Notes: a model not told the origin generated them from the letters alone. A DNA stretch of 64,000 bases from DATBJG01 sp963790545 (GCA_963790545.1 CAWBPA010000016.1:62001-126000), one strand, 5' to 3'; numbered from the stretch's first letter, positions 8,639 through 17,231 are shown. Made by a program: numbers and translations.

Positions 8639-9750
8639 ATGCCAAGGTTCACAGCTGGTCTTTTGGCCCTGCTGGCCGTTGCGCTGACGGGCGGCATGAG
8701 CGCTCAGCTGTCAACCGACGGGATCCCCAAGGAAACCCTCTCGCTCCTCAAAGGACACCTCGCGTTCACCGAAGGCAACGTGGCGGCTCTCTCGCGAGGC
8801 CAGGTGGTTCGCAAGACGCTCGACACACACGATCCCAGCGAGGTCGTCGCGGTCGGCGCCGTGAAAATTGCGGTGCCCCGGCGGTTCTTCATCCACAGGT
8901 CCGCGACATTGTCGCCTTCAAGCGAAGTCAGGACGTGCTGGCCATCGGCACCTTCGGCGCCCGGCCGCAGGTCGGCGATCTCGAGGACCTGACGCTGACC
9001 GACGAAGACGTGGAAGCCATCCAGCGCTGCAAACCCGGCGACTGCGGCATCAAGCTGACGGGCGGAATGCTCGAACGGCTCCGCGCGGAAGTGGACTGGA
9101 CGAAGCCCGACGCGCGAGCACAGGCCGACGGCGTGTTCAGACGGCTGCTCGTCGAGCGGACATCCGCGTATCTGTCGGGCGGCCACTCGACGCTGGGGAC
9201 GTACATCGACAAACCGGGCGCGACGCCCGTGGCCAAAGAGCTTGCGAGCATGATGCAGGCGTCCGCCTACCTGACAGAGCTCGCGCCGGAGCTCCGGCGG
9301 TATCTGGAGGGATTTCCCCATACCGAGTTGCGGAATGCCGAAAGCTTCTTCTACTGGTCGAAGGAATCGTTCGGGGTCAAGCCGGTCATCAGCGTCACGC
9401 ACGTGGCGATCTTCACGAAGACCGTCAACGACGCGGACATGACGTTCGTGGTCTCGCAGGGACTCTACACGAGCCACTACTTCGAAGGATCGCTCGCGCT
9501 GACCATTGCTCCCGACGTTCGGGGTTCTCCCGAGCCGGCCTTCTATCTTCTCTATGTCAACCGGTCGCGGGTCGATGCGCTGAAGGGAGCGTTCAGCGGG
9601 CTGCGGCGCTGGATTGCGGTGCGTCGCGTTCGAGACGGGATGGATGCCACGTTACGTGGCGTGAAGAAACGCATGGAAGACGGTTACGACAAGTCCCAGC
9701 GCACCTCATCTCCTACCGCAATCTCCCCATCGTCCAAAATCTCGCCGTAG
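8639..9750 (+). CDS. Exported hypothetical protein, one frameshift
   Basis: From the ATG at 8639 a signal peptide (MPRFTAGLLALLAVALTGGMSAQ) precedes a 350-residue mature part. The frame shifts near 8895, between ...PRRFFIH and QVRDIVAFKRSQDVLAIGTF; both halves fit together without loss. The region with CKPGDCGIKL has two cysteines. This resembles a family of exported Acidobacteria proteins of unknown function. The 3' end overlaps the convergent MOSC gene by 67 bases, so the last 20 residues are poorly supported. Function unknown. Confidence 0.65.
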
Positions 9751-10136
9751 GCGCCGCCTCCCCATCGTTCGCACATCCTGGCTCGTAAGCCCGTCGCGGC
9801 TTCGTCCATACGCTCGCAGGGCCTGGTCTCGCCAATGAGACGCACGCGGCACGGGCCAATACGAAGGACCTTTCCGCTCGAGCCTTCGAGATCGATGCCT
9901 GTCACGACGAGGTTCGCGCGTCGCGAGGCCGGGTCGAGCGACAGATCGAGTCCCGCCATCAGCTCGTCCCAGCGTTCGCGCGCGATGAGCGTGACCTGCC
10001 GGCGGCCGCGTTGATCGGCGTTCCCCTCGATACCCCGTCCGGCAATCAGAGTGGCGCGCGGGCGCGAATCCATCGGACCGCGGTGCGCGCGCTTGATGAA
10101 GATCGCGTCGAGCACGCCAGCCATGGAACCTGTCAT
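9684..10136 (-). CDS. MOSC domain protein
   Basis: The protein has 150 residues with the MOSC hallmarks: IKRAHRGPM near the N terminus, GRGIEGNADQRGRRQVTLI (the G.GI.GD....RRQV block) and the invariant cysteine in GETRPCERMD. MOSC proteins bind molybdenum cofactor or carry sulfur for it, or reduce N-oxides. The start codon overlaps the phoU stop by four bases (ATGA), so it is the last gene of the phosphate operon. Its link to phosphate is unexplained; it may simply ride on the operon. Confidence 0.85.
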   Translation of the reverse strand: MTGSMAGVLDAIFIKRAHRGPMDSRPRATLIAGRGIEGNADQRGRRQVTLIARERWDELMAGLDLSLDPASRRANLVVTGIDLEGSSGKVLRIGPCRVRLIGETRPCERMDEAATGLRARMCERWGGGAYGEILDDGEIAVGDEVRWDLS

Positions 10137-10783
10137 GTCTGGTGCCGGATGTCTTCACCCTTGACGAGATAAATGACTTCCTCGCAGATGTTCGTCGCGT
10201 GATCCGCAATGCGCTCCAGAGACCGGGCGAGCAGGATGAGCGTCATGCACTGATTGATGGTTTCCGGATCGACCTCTTTGTGGCCGAGGAGGTCGCGAAA
10301 GGTCTGCGAGTTCAGCGAATCAACTTCATCGTCGGCCTGGAGGACCTGCTGCGCCCTGTCGGTGTCTTCATCGTGAAAAGCCTGCAGCGAGTTGTGGACC
10401 ATGTCCCGGGTGATTTCCGACATTCTGGAGAGATCCCGAAGGGGCTGGGCTGGCGGCGCGGAGAGCATCTGCAACACGTACTCAGAATTGTTCAGCGCTT
10501 GATCGCCAATCCGCTCGAGCTCCGTATTGATCCGAGCCACCATGAGGAGGAAGCGGAGGTCCTTGGCGATCGGCGTGTAGATCGTGATGAGCCGGATCGC
10601 TTCGCTGTCGATCTCGAGTTGGTACTGATCCAGCTTCGGCTCGCTGGCCTGAACCTTCAGGATGAGCGCGCGGTCGCGCCCGACCAGCGCGGCCGACGCC
10701 CAGCCCACCATGGACTCGGCCACTTCACCCATGTCCATTAATTGTTGCTTCAGAGACTCCAGCTCTTGCTCGAACTTTTTCAT
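10133..10783 (-). CDS. phoU: PhoU phosphate signalling protein (first copy)
   Basis: The protein has 216 residues, the normal PhoU length, and consists of two three-helix repeats. The metal-binding-like motifs are TELERIGDQALN (first repeat) and RSLERIADHATN (second repeat). PhoU sits at the cytoplasmic face and tunes PstSCAB and PhoR so that phosphate uptake and the Pho response stop under surplus. It lies 56 bases downstream of the second PstB gene. A second PhoU is encoded at 46202-46927 behind the other Pst operon. Confidence 0.93.
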   Translation of the reverse strand: MKKFEQELESLKQQLMDMGEVAESMVGWASAALVGRDRALILKVQASEPKLDQYQLEIDSEAIRLITIYTPIAKDLRFLLMVARINTELERIGDQALNNSEYVLQMLSAPPAQPLRDLSRMSEITRDMVHNSLQAFHDEDTDRAQQVLQADDEVDSLNSQTFRDLLGHKEVDPETINQCMTLILLARSLERIADHATNICEEVIYLVKGEDIRHQT

Positions 10784-10839
10784 AGATGCTTCCTTGCGAA
10801 ACCAGATTCCGCAGTGCCGGCCAGCCGTTGCCCCGCTTC

Positions 10840-11625
10840 CTAGCCGTATCGACCCTCGACGTAGAGCTCGGTCTCCTTCCGCTTGGGCTTCAAAAAGACG
10901 TCAGGCGTCGGCCCCTGCTCGACAACTTCGCCCAGCAGCATGAAAATGGATTCGTCGCTCGTTCGGCGCGCCTGCGCCATGTTATGGGTGACGATCACGA
11001 TCGTGTACTTCCCTCGAAGGCCATCCATGAGCCGTTCGATGGCCGCAGTCCCTTCGGCATCGAGGGCCGAGCACGGTTCGTCCATCAGGATGACGCGCGG
11101 CTTGAGCGGCAGCAGGCGTGCGATGCAGAGCTTTTGCTGTTGCTCCAACGTCAGGACCGTGCCCTTCTGGGCGAGCTTGTCCTTGACGTCGTTCCAAAGC
11201 TGGACTTCCGTGAGCGCCGACTCGACCAGCTCGTCGAGACGCCGGCGCGTGAGGCGCCCCCAGGGAGAGTGAACCCGGAGCCCGAAGACGACGTTCTCAT
11301 AGATCGAGATCGGCAACGGATTCGGACGCTGGAACACCATGCCGACGGTCTTTCGGAGCTCGCCCAGGCTGACATTAGGGTCGTAGATGTTCTTGCCCAG
11401 AATCGTGATCTGTCCTGTCGTCGTGACGTTGCCGTACCGTTCGTTGAGCCGGTTGGAACAGCGCAGAAACGTCGTCTTGCCGCATCCCGAGGGCCCGATC
11501 AACGCGGTGATCAGCCCTGCCCGGATGTCGACGTGCACGTTCTTCAAGGCCTGGAAATCCCCGTACCAGAGGTTCAGCCCCTGAGTCTGGATGCTGTACC
11601 GATCCAGCGGCCCGCCATCGCTCAT
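10840..11625 (-). CDS. pstB: Phosphate ABC transporter ATP-binding protein PstB with degenerate signature motif
   Basis: The 261-residue protein is clearly PstB by overall similarity. Walker A GPSGCGKTT (44-52), Q-loop Gln99 (GMVFQRPNPLP), Walker B VILMDEP (178-184), D-loop SALD and H-loop His214 (VTHN) are all normal. The ABC signature, which should be LSGGQ, reads LTLEQ (158-162), within an otherwise normal QQQKLCIAR context. The neighbouring PstB (11662-12393) has a normal signature but a damaged Q-loop and H-loop. Together they would make one canonical and one degenerate ATP site. Both lie in the DUF47-PiT-Pst operon. Confidence 0.9.
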   Translation of the reverse strand: MSDGGPLDRYSIQTQGLNLWYGDFQALKNVHVDIRAGLITALIGPSGCGKTTFLRCSNRLNERYGNVTTTGQITILGKNIYDPNVSLGELRKTVGMVFQRPNPLPISIYENVVFGLRVHSPWGRLTRRRLDELVESALTEVQLWNDVKDKLAQKGTVLTLEQQQKLCIARLLPLKPRVILMDEPCSALDAEGTAAIERLMDGLRGKYTIVIVTHNMAQARRTSDESIFMLLGEVVEQGPTPDVFLKPKRKETELYVEGRYG

Positions 11626-11661
11626 CCGAAATCCCCTCGGACGTATTCGAAGGTCAGCTGG

Positions 11662-12393
11662 TTAGCCTGGCTGCTCGGAGAAGATCACGCTGGTTGGACC
11701 GACTTCGACGAGCCGGGAACCGTTGAGAAATGCGACGTGATCTGCCAGCCTGTGGGCCTGCTGAACGAGATTGGTCACCAGCACGATCGTCATCTCGCGC
11801 TTGAGCACGATCAGGACGTCCTCGATCTTCATCGTCGTCACCGGATCGACGGCAATCGAGAACTCGTCGAGACAGAGAATCTTCGGACGATGAGACAACG
11901 CCCGCGCAATCGTCAGCCGCTGTTGCTGGCCCCCGGACAGCTTCGTGCCAAGCATGCGCATGCGATCCTTGACCTCGTCCCAGAGGGCCGCCTGCCGCAG
12001 ACATTTTTCCACCAGCGCGTCCAGCTCGGCACGGTCGCGCACCCCGGCCATGCGCGGCGCGTAGGCTACGTTGTCGTACACCGACAACGGCAGCCCGACG
12101 GGAAGCGGGAACACCATGCCGATTTGCCGCCGCAGATCGTACACGTTCCTGACTCTGAACACGTTCTCGTCATCGACGAGCACTTCACCTTCCACTTTCA
12201 CGCCCGGAACGAAATCGATCGTGCGGTTGATGCATTTGAGCAGGGTCGTCTTCCCCGAATTGGCCGGGCCGATAATCCCGAAGATCTGGTGACGAGGGAT
12301 CGCGAGCGTGATGTCCTGGAGCGCCGTCTTCGTGCCGTACCTCACCGTCACGTCGCGGAAGGCGATGTGTGTCGCGTGACCAGGCTCTACCAT
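11662..12393 (-). CDS. Phosphate ABC transporter ATP-binding protein, PstB paralogue lacking Q-loop Gln and H-loop His
   Basis: The protein has 243 residues and is PstB-like. Walker A is GPANSGKTT (42-50), the signature LSGGQQQR is intact (152-159) and Walker B is ILCLDEF (172-178). The Q-loop has Pro96 in place of Gln (GMVFPLPVGLP), the H-loop has Asn208 in place of His (LVTNLVQQ), and the D-loop reads SIAVDP instead of SALDP. These residues are needed for hydrolysis at its own Walker site, so it probably binds ATP without turning it over. The start overlaps the pstA stop by seven bases, and the next pstB follows after 36 bases. Confidence 0.88.
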   Translation of the reverse strand: MVEPGHATHIAFRDVTVRYGTKTALQDITLAIPRHQIFGIIGPANSGKTTLLKCINRTIDFVPGVKVEGEVLVDDENVFRVRNVYDLRRQIGMVFPLPVGLPLSVYDNVAYAPRMAGVRDRAELDALVEKCLRQAALWDEVKDRMRMLGTKLSGGQQQRLTIARALSHRPKILCLDEFSIAVDPVTTMKIEDVLIVLKREMTIVLVTNLVQQAHRLADHVAFLNGSRLVEVGPTSVIFSEQPG

Positions 12394-13676
12394 CGCTTCC
12401 GCGACCGCAGATAGACCCGCAGAGTGATCGAGACCAGATTCACCGTCAGGACGAGGCCGAAGAGCACGGTGGCCGTCCCGTACTGAAGCGCTTCCGAGAC
12501 GCCGGTGACCTGCGTCGAGATCGTGAAGAGATGATACGAAAGCGCCATGAAGCGATCGGTGAGCCCGTACGGGAGTATCGAGGCGAGACCCTCGTCGGCA
12601 ACGGCGACGTAAAACACGGCGCCCGTGAACAGAATCGGGGCCGTCTCCCCCGCCGCCCTACACACCTCCAGAATGACCCCCGTCAGGATGCCGCTGACCG
12701 AGTTGGGGAGCACGATCGTCCGGATCGTCTGCCACCGGCTCGCCCCCATATTCCAGCAGGCCTCGCGGAACGTCTGGGGGACTGCGGCGAGCGCCTCCCG
12801 TGTGCTCGTAATGATGACCGGCAGCGTCATAATGGCCAGCGTGCACGCGGCCGCCAGCACTGAGCGTCCCATTCCGGCAAACAACACAAACGCGCCGACT
12901 CCGAACAGAGCATGGACGATGCTGGGCACCCCGGCGAGATTAGCCACAGCCAGATTCACGCAGCGGGTGATCCAGTTGTCGCTGGCGTATTCGTTGAGGT
13001 AGACGCCGGCCAGGACCCCTATGGGGGCGACGATGACGAGCGACGTGACCACTAGATAGATCGTACCCACGAGGGGCGCCCAGAGCCCTCCTGCCGTCAT
13101 GTAATTTTGAGGGTTCTCGAGGATGAAACTCCAGGACAGCACGGGCAGGGCCTTCACAAACATGTAGCCGACAATCGCGATAACGGGAAGGACAAGCGCT
13201 GCTGTGATTGCACTCAAGGCAATCTTTGCCGCCCTGTCGACGGCTGCCTTGCGGCGCTCGATCGCGCTCGCAACAAACACTTCCCGACGCGTGAGCTGGA
13301 TCCGGTCCCCGGGACCAAGCTGCCGCACCTTCTGGATCCGAAGGAGCTCCGGCATTGCGGTCTCCAGGTCGGGCCAAGGGGCGGTCTCCGTGCCGTTGCC
13401 CGTCAAAGCGACTTCGTAGGGCGCGACAAAATACCGGAAGCGTGGCTGCTTCCGAAGCGGCGAGCCAAAGCCGGGACGCTCGATGCACACGATCTCGACT
13501 TCGTCGCCGCCGCTCAGCGACTTGACGCCCGGCAACTCTTTCCTGTGATTGTCGACGATGAGAGCCGCTGCCTTCTCCAGGCTTTGGAAGGGACGCGCGG
13601 CAGTGCCATCCCCCCGCTCGTCGCTGCCGGCAGGCGAAACGAAGTACTGAAATGCTCGGTCGAACAGCTCAGGCAT
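12387..13676 (-). CDS. pstA: Phosphate ABC permease PstA with N-terminal DUF1565-like repeat extension
   Basis: The protein has 429 residues; PstA is usually 280-300. The C-terminal part from about residue 150 is a standard PstA: several membrane segments, the EAA-type loop TFREACWNMGASRWQTIRTIVLP and CRAAGETAPILFTGAVF. The first 145 residues are soluble and contain two related blocks. One begins YFVSPAGSDERGDGTAARPF and ends GGDEVEIV. The other begins YFVAPYEVALTGNGTETAPW and ends GPGDRIQL. Both resemble the DUF1565 motif that opens right-handed beta-helix proteins. In PstA the N terminus is cytoplasmic. It overlaps pstC by eight bases. Confidence 0.88.
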   Translation of the reverse strand: MPELFDRAFQYFVSPAGSDERGDGTAARPFQSLEKAAALIVDNHRKELPGVKSLSGGDEVEIVCIERPGFGSPLRKQPRFRYFVAPYEVALTGNGTETAPWPDLETAMPELLRIQKVRQLGPGDRIQLTRREVFVASAIERRKAAVDRAAKIALSAITAALVLPVIAIVGYMFVKALPVLSWSFILENPQNYMTAGGLWAPLVGTIYLVVTSLVIVAPIGVLAGVYLNEYASDNWITRCVNLAVANLAGVPSIVHALFGVGAFVLFAGMGRSVLAAACTLAIMTLPVIITSTREALAAVPQTFREACWNMGASRWQTIRTIVLPNSVSGILTGVILEVCRAAGETAPILFTGAVFYVAVADEGLASILPYGLTDRFMALSYHLFTISTQVTGVSEALQYGTATVLFGLVLTVNLVSITLRVYLRSRKRW

Positions 13677-14577
13677 TCTGCTTCCCCCGGATGCCCTTGA
13701 CCACGAGGTCCGCGATAAGGTTCACCAGCATGGCAATGATCATGAGCAGGCTGCCGATTACGAACAACACGCGGTAGTGGGTACCCCCTTCCACGGCCTC
13801 TCCCAGTTCCGCGGCAATCGTGGCGGTTAGCGTGCGAACGGGATCCAGGAAGCTCTGTGGGATCTGCACCGAGTGGCCGGTGGCCATCAGGACTGCCATG
13901 GTCTCACCCACCGCGCGTCCGACCCCCAGCAAGGCGGCGGCCAGAAGGCCGTTTTTTGCGGCAGGGAGCAGCACCTTGTACACGATCTGCCAGCGGCTGG
14001 CACCAAGCGCGACCGCTGCTTCGCGGTACGCGTCGGGAACCGCCTTAAGCGCGTCTTCACCCACGGACATGATGATCGGCACGCTCATCAGCGCGAGGAT
14101 GATTCCGCCGTTGAGGATATTGATTCCGATGGGCGCCCCCGTCGCCCATATGATGAGGGGATTAAGCACCATGTAGCCGACGAAGCCCCACACCACCGAC
14201 GGAATCGCGGCCAGAAATTCGATAATGATCTTCAGCGCCTCTCGTGATTTCTGACCACAGAACTCCGAGAGATAGATCGCGGCAGCAAAGCCTGCGGGAA
14301 CCGCGAGGGCCATGGCCAGTATCGTGACTGCAGCCGTGCCGGCAATCAGGGCGAGAATCCCGAACTGAGGCCGGATCCTGGAGTCCGGACGCCAGTTCGC
14401 GCTGGTGAAGAATTCCATCAGATCGAGCTGGCCGACCAGGACCGGAACGGCCTCGCGGAACACGAAGAAGAAGATCGCAAAGACGAAGAAGATCGCGCTC
14501 CATCCGCAGATCCGGATCGTCCACTCGATCAGCCGCTCGGAGATCAGCGATAGGGACTGCTTTATTGAATGGTCCAT
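13669..14577 (-). CDS. pstC: Phosphate ABC permease PstC (first system)
   Basis: The protein has 302 residues and about six membrane helices, the first at about 22-45 (IRICGWSAIFFVFAIFFFVF). The ATPase-docking EAA loop is DAYREAAVALGASRWQIVYKVLLPAA, followed by GRAVGETMAVLMATGHS, the PstC signature with residues implicated in phosphate passage. The segment IPSVVWGFVGYMVLNP is also typical. It forms the channel with PstA and receives phosphate from PstS. It overlaps pstA and lies 21 bases after pstS. Confidence 0.93.
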   Translation of the reverse strand: MDHSIKQSLSLISERLIEWTIRICGWSAIFFVFAIFFFVFREAVPVLVGQLDLMEFFTSANWRPDSRIRPQFGILALIAGTAAVTILAMALAVPAGFAAAIYLSEFCGQKSREALKIIIEFLAAIPSVVWGFVGYMVLNPLIIWATGAPIGINILNGGIILALMSVPIIMSVGEDALKAVPDAYREAAVALGASRWQIVYKVLLPAAKNGLLAAALLGVGRAVGETMAVLMATGHSVQIPQSFLDPVRTLTATIAAELGEAVEGGTHYRVLFVIGSLLMIIAMLVNLIADLVVKGIRGKQNA

Positions 14578-14598
14578 CGACGTCTCGCCGCCCCGCTC

Positions 14599-15510
14599 CT
14601 ACTCAGCTCGCGCTGTAACCGGCACATACCCTATGTCTTGAACGATCTTCTGGCCTTCGGCCCCAAGCACCCAATCGATGAACTCCTTGATGGCGCCGTC
14701 CGGCGCGACCCGGGTGTACAGATAAAGCGGCCGGGCAATCGGGTAGCTCCCCGCGACGGCGGTTGCGATTGTCGGCGCGACGCCGGTCTCTCCCTTCTTT
14801 TTCGAGACCTTGAGTTGCTTCACTTCCGGGGTGATGTATGCCATCCCGCTGTACCCAATGGCACACGGTGTCCGGGACACCAGGGTGACCACGTCCTTCG
14901 ATCCACTCTGGTCGATGGAGCCCAACCTGAACTCGCGCTCTCGTCCAAGGACCACTTCGCGGAAGTAGACGTACGTACCAGAATTGTTCTGCCGGCTCAC
15001 CCGTATGATCTCCCCGCTCGCACAGGCGGCATTCGCGACCCCGGCGTCCGACCACTTCAGGATTTTCCCACCCTCTCCGTAGATCTCTGCCAGCTCGTCC
15101 AGCGAGATGGCCTCGATCGGGTTGCTCCTGTGCACATAGATCGCGAGACCGTCCAGAGCGACTCCGAACTCCTTCGGCTCCGCCCCGTTTCGTTGCTTGG
15201 CACGCTCGATTTCGTCCGGTTCCATTTCTCGACTCGACGCGGCCATGTCGAGAATGCCGTCGATGAGCCCGGCGATTCCCACGCCGGAGCCACCGCCGGC
15301 AACCTGGACTGTCACGTCCGGGCGCTTCTTCTTGTAGTTCTCTGCCCAGGCCTGGACGAGGTTGACCATCGTGTCAGAGCCCGTAATGCGAATGACGGGC
15401 CCCGAACCCGATGTCAGCCCTCCCCACCCGGGGTACTCTGCCCGCACGCGACGGAGACCGAGAGACAGACCCCGAGTGTCAGGGCCCGCAATGAAACATG
15501 TCACTGGCAT
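14599..15510 (-). CDS. pstS: Phosphate-binding protein PstS (first system), atypical N terminus
   Basis: The protein has 303 residues. From VIRITGSDTMVNLVQAWAENY on it is a PBP-like phosphate-binding protein: the GGGSGVGIAGLIDG loop, DMAASSREME, SRQNNSGTYVYFREVVLG and IGYSGMAYI match PstS phosphate contacts. A good GGAGGA site lies about eight bases before the ATG. The first 36 residues (MPVTCFIAGPDTRGLSLG...) lack a hydrophobic core and show no lipobox, although PstS must be exported. A frameshift in the signal peptide, or an upstream start lost by an indel, is likely. It follows the PiT gene by only 16 bases. Confidence 0.88.
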   Translation of the reverse strand: MPVTCFIAGPDTRGLSLGLRRVRAEYPGWGGLTSGSGPVIRITGSDTMVNLVQAWAENYKKKRPDVTVQVAGGGSGVGIAGLIDGILDMAASSREMEPDEIERAKQRNGAEPKEFGVALDGLAIYVHRSNPIEAISLDELAEIYGEGGKILKWSDAGVANAACASGEIIRVSRQNNSGTYVYFREVVLGREREFRLGSIDQSGSKDVVTLVSRTPCAIGYSGMAYITPEVKQLKVSKKKGETGVAPTIATAVAGSYPIARPLYLYTRVAPDGAIKEFIDWVLGAEGQKIVQDIGYVPVTARAE

Positions 15511-15526
15511 TGAAATATTCCTCCTC

Positions 15527-16531
15527 TTACATCAGGGAAACGATCGAAAAGACCGCTGCCCCTACGGCCGCCGCCGCTGGAATCGTGAGAATCCACGCCC
15601 AGACAATCTGTCCGGCCACGCCCCATCTCACGGCAGAGAGGCGACGAGTCGAGCCCACGCCCACGATCGCACCGGTAATGGTGTGAGTCGTGCTGATGCC
15701 GATTCCCAGTGCCGTCGCGGTGTAGATAGCCACGGCGGCGCCGGTTTCTGCCGCAAAACCTCCAACGGGCCTCAGCTTCGTGATCTTCCACCCCATCGTG
15801 TGGATGATGCGCCAGCCACCTGCGAGCGTCCCCAGGCCCATCACGGCGTGCGCGAGGAGCACCACCCAGAACGGAATTGGCAGCTGGCCGTCGAGAAGCT
15901 GCAGGTAGCCTCCCGTCACCAGCACACCGGCAATGATCCCCATGGTCTTTTGTGCATCGTTTGCGCCGTGCATCAGGCTGAAGCTCGCGGCCGACACGAG
16001 CTGCAGCCGCCGGAACCAGTGATCGACGCGTGCCGGCGCCGTATGCGGAAAAATCCAGTAGATCGCGAACATCAACGTCAGGCCGACGAACAACCCGATG
16101 AGCGGCGCCGCAACGATGAACAGAAGCGTTTTGGTCCATCCGGAAACAATCACGGCGCCGAACCCGCCCTTCGCGACGGCGGCGCCGGCATAGCCGCCAA
16201 AGAGCGCGTGCGACGAGCTGGTAGGCAGCCCGAAATACCACGTCAGAAGATTCCAGGAGATCGCGCCGCACAACCCCGCAAAGATGACCGCAAACGTCAC
16301 GATCTGCAGATCGACCATGCCAGATCCCACCGTCTGGGCCACGCCCGTCCCAAACCCGAATGCCGCGATGAAATTGAAGAAGGCGGCCCACATCACGGCC
16401 CCGCGTGGCGAGAGCACACGGGTCGACACCACCGTGGCAATGGAATTCGCGGCGTCGTGGAAGCCATTGATGTAGTCGAAGCTGAGCGCGAGGATGATCA
16501 GGCCGACGATGATGGCGAGCTCGGACGACAT
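15527..16531 (-). CDS. Inorganic phosphate transporter, PiT family
   Basis: The protein has 334 residues and about ten membrane helices. The two inverted PiT repeats are marked by FDYINGFHDAANSIATVVSTRVLSP at the N terminus and SLMHGANDAQKTMGIIAG in the middle. GLPTSSSHALFGG and GIGISTTHTITGAIVG are the paired phosphate/cation-binding loops. PiT imports metal-phosphate by proton or sodium symport with low affinity. It is unusual to find it inside the same transcription unit as a high-affinity Pst system. It is six bases downstream of the DUF47 partner gene. Confidence 0.93.
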   Translation of the reverse strand: MSSELAIIVGLIILALSFDYINGFHDAANSIATVVSTRVLSPRGAVMWAAFFNFIAAFGFGTGVAQTVGSGMVDLQIVTFAVIFAGLCGAISWNLLTWYFGLPTSSSHALFGGYAGAAVAKGGFGAVIVSGWTKTLLFIVAAPLIGLFVGLTLMFAIYWIFPHTAPARVDHWFRRLQLVSAASFSLMHGANDAQKTMGIIAGVLVTGGYLQLLDGQLPIPFWVVLLAHAVMGLGTLAGGWRIIHTMGWKITKLRPVGGFAAETGAAVAIYTATALGIGISTTHTITGAIVGVGSTRRLSAVRWGVAGQIVWAWILTIPAAAAVGAAVFSIVSLM

Positions 16532-16536
16532 CCGCG

Positions 16537-17157
16537 TTATGAGTGCTTGACGACGACGCTCTCGAGCACGTTCGCGACGTCCTCACACCGATCGGTGGCC
16601 GCTTCCAGAAAATCAAGAATTTCCTTCCACTTGATGATCGCAATCGGATCGCGCTCCTCGTCGAACAGACGGCTGAGCGCGTCGTGATGCACGCGATCGG
16701 CTTCGTTCTCGAGACGATTCAGCTCCACCGCGCGCACGGTGACGTCCCTCCGGCGCTCGAGCGCCTCGACCGCCAGCCGCAGTTCGTCCGCGCTTGCCGC
16801 AATGATGCGCGCCAGTTCCCGCGCTCCAAACCTGACCCGATCGATGCGGTACAGACGCACCACCCCGGCCGACGCGTCGATGGCATCCATCACATCGTCG
16901 AGCGATCGCGCCAGCTCGTGGATGTCTTCACGGTCGATGGGCGTGACAAACGTCGTGTTCAACCGCTGGATGATCTGATGGGTGAGCACGTCGCACTTGT
17001 GCTCGACCTCTCGAATCTCGTCGGCCTTGTCCCAGGTCGGCGGGTCTTTCGCGAGCATCGTCTCGAGCAGGCGGGCGCCATGTTGGAGCTCCGTCGAGAT
17101 CGCGATGAACCCGTCGTAGAACCCGTGATCCCTTGGAAACAGGCTGAATCTGGCCAC
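16537..17157 (-). CDS. DUF47 / PhoU-like protein, PiT accessory
   Basis: The start is probably the GTG at 17157 (giving MARFSLFPRDHGFYDGF), preceded by GGGAG. A TTG at 17193 would add 12 residues. The all-helical protein of about 206 residues has the DUF47 motifs IREVEHKCDVLTHQIIQRLNTTFVTPIDREDIHELARSLDDVMDAID and DRCEDVANVLESVVVKHS. DUF47 proteins are PhoU relatives that control the adjacent PiT transporter. This is the first gene of the phosphate operon and starts about 45 bases from the Pho-box-like repeats at 17203-17231. Confidence 0.9.
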   Translation of the reverse strand: MARFSLFPRDHGFYDGFIAISTELQHGARLLETMLAKDPPTWDKADEIREVEHKCDVLTHQIIQRLNTTFVTPIDREDIHELARSLDDVMDAIDASAGVVRLYRIDRVRFGARELARIIAASADELRLAVEALERRRDVTVRAVELNRLENEADRVHHDALSRLFDEERDPIAIIKWKEILDFLEAATDRCEDVANVLESVVVKHS

Positions 17158-17201
17158 GGCGACTCCCGTTGGCGGTTGCGGGTGCAAGAGCAAACGACGG
17201 A

Positions 17202-17231
17202 TTGTAACAAATTCGTCACACTCCGTTTACA
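17202..17231. promoter_or_regulatory. Putative Pho box, three 11-bp-phased repeats
   Basis: TGTAACA-aatt-CGTCACA-ctcc-GTTTACA has seven-base blocks separated by four bases, the geometry of PhoB/PhoP binding sites. The reverse strand also reads as TGT-AC blocks (TGTAAAC, TGTGACG, TGTTACA), pointing at the DUF47-PiT-Pst operon whose first start is about 45 bases away. Confidence 0.6.

Noticed and set aside
10786..12414. 542-codon open frame opposite the two pstB genes
   Set aside because: Composition-driven shadow; the minus strand has clear ABC motifs throughout.
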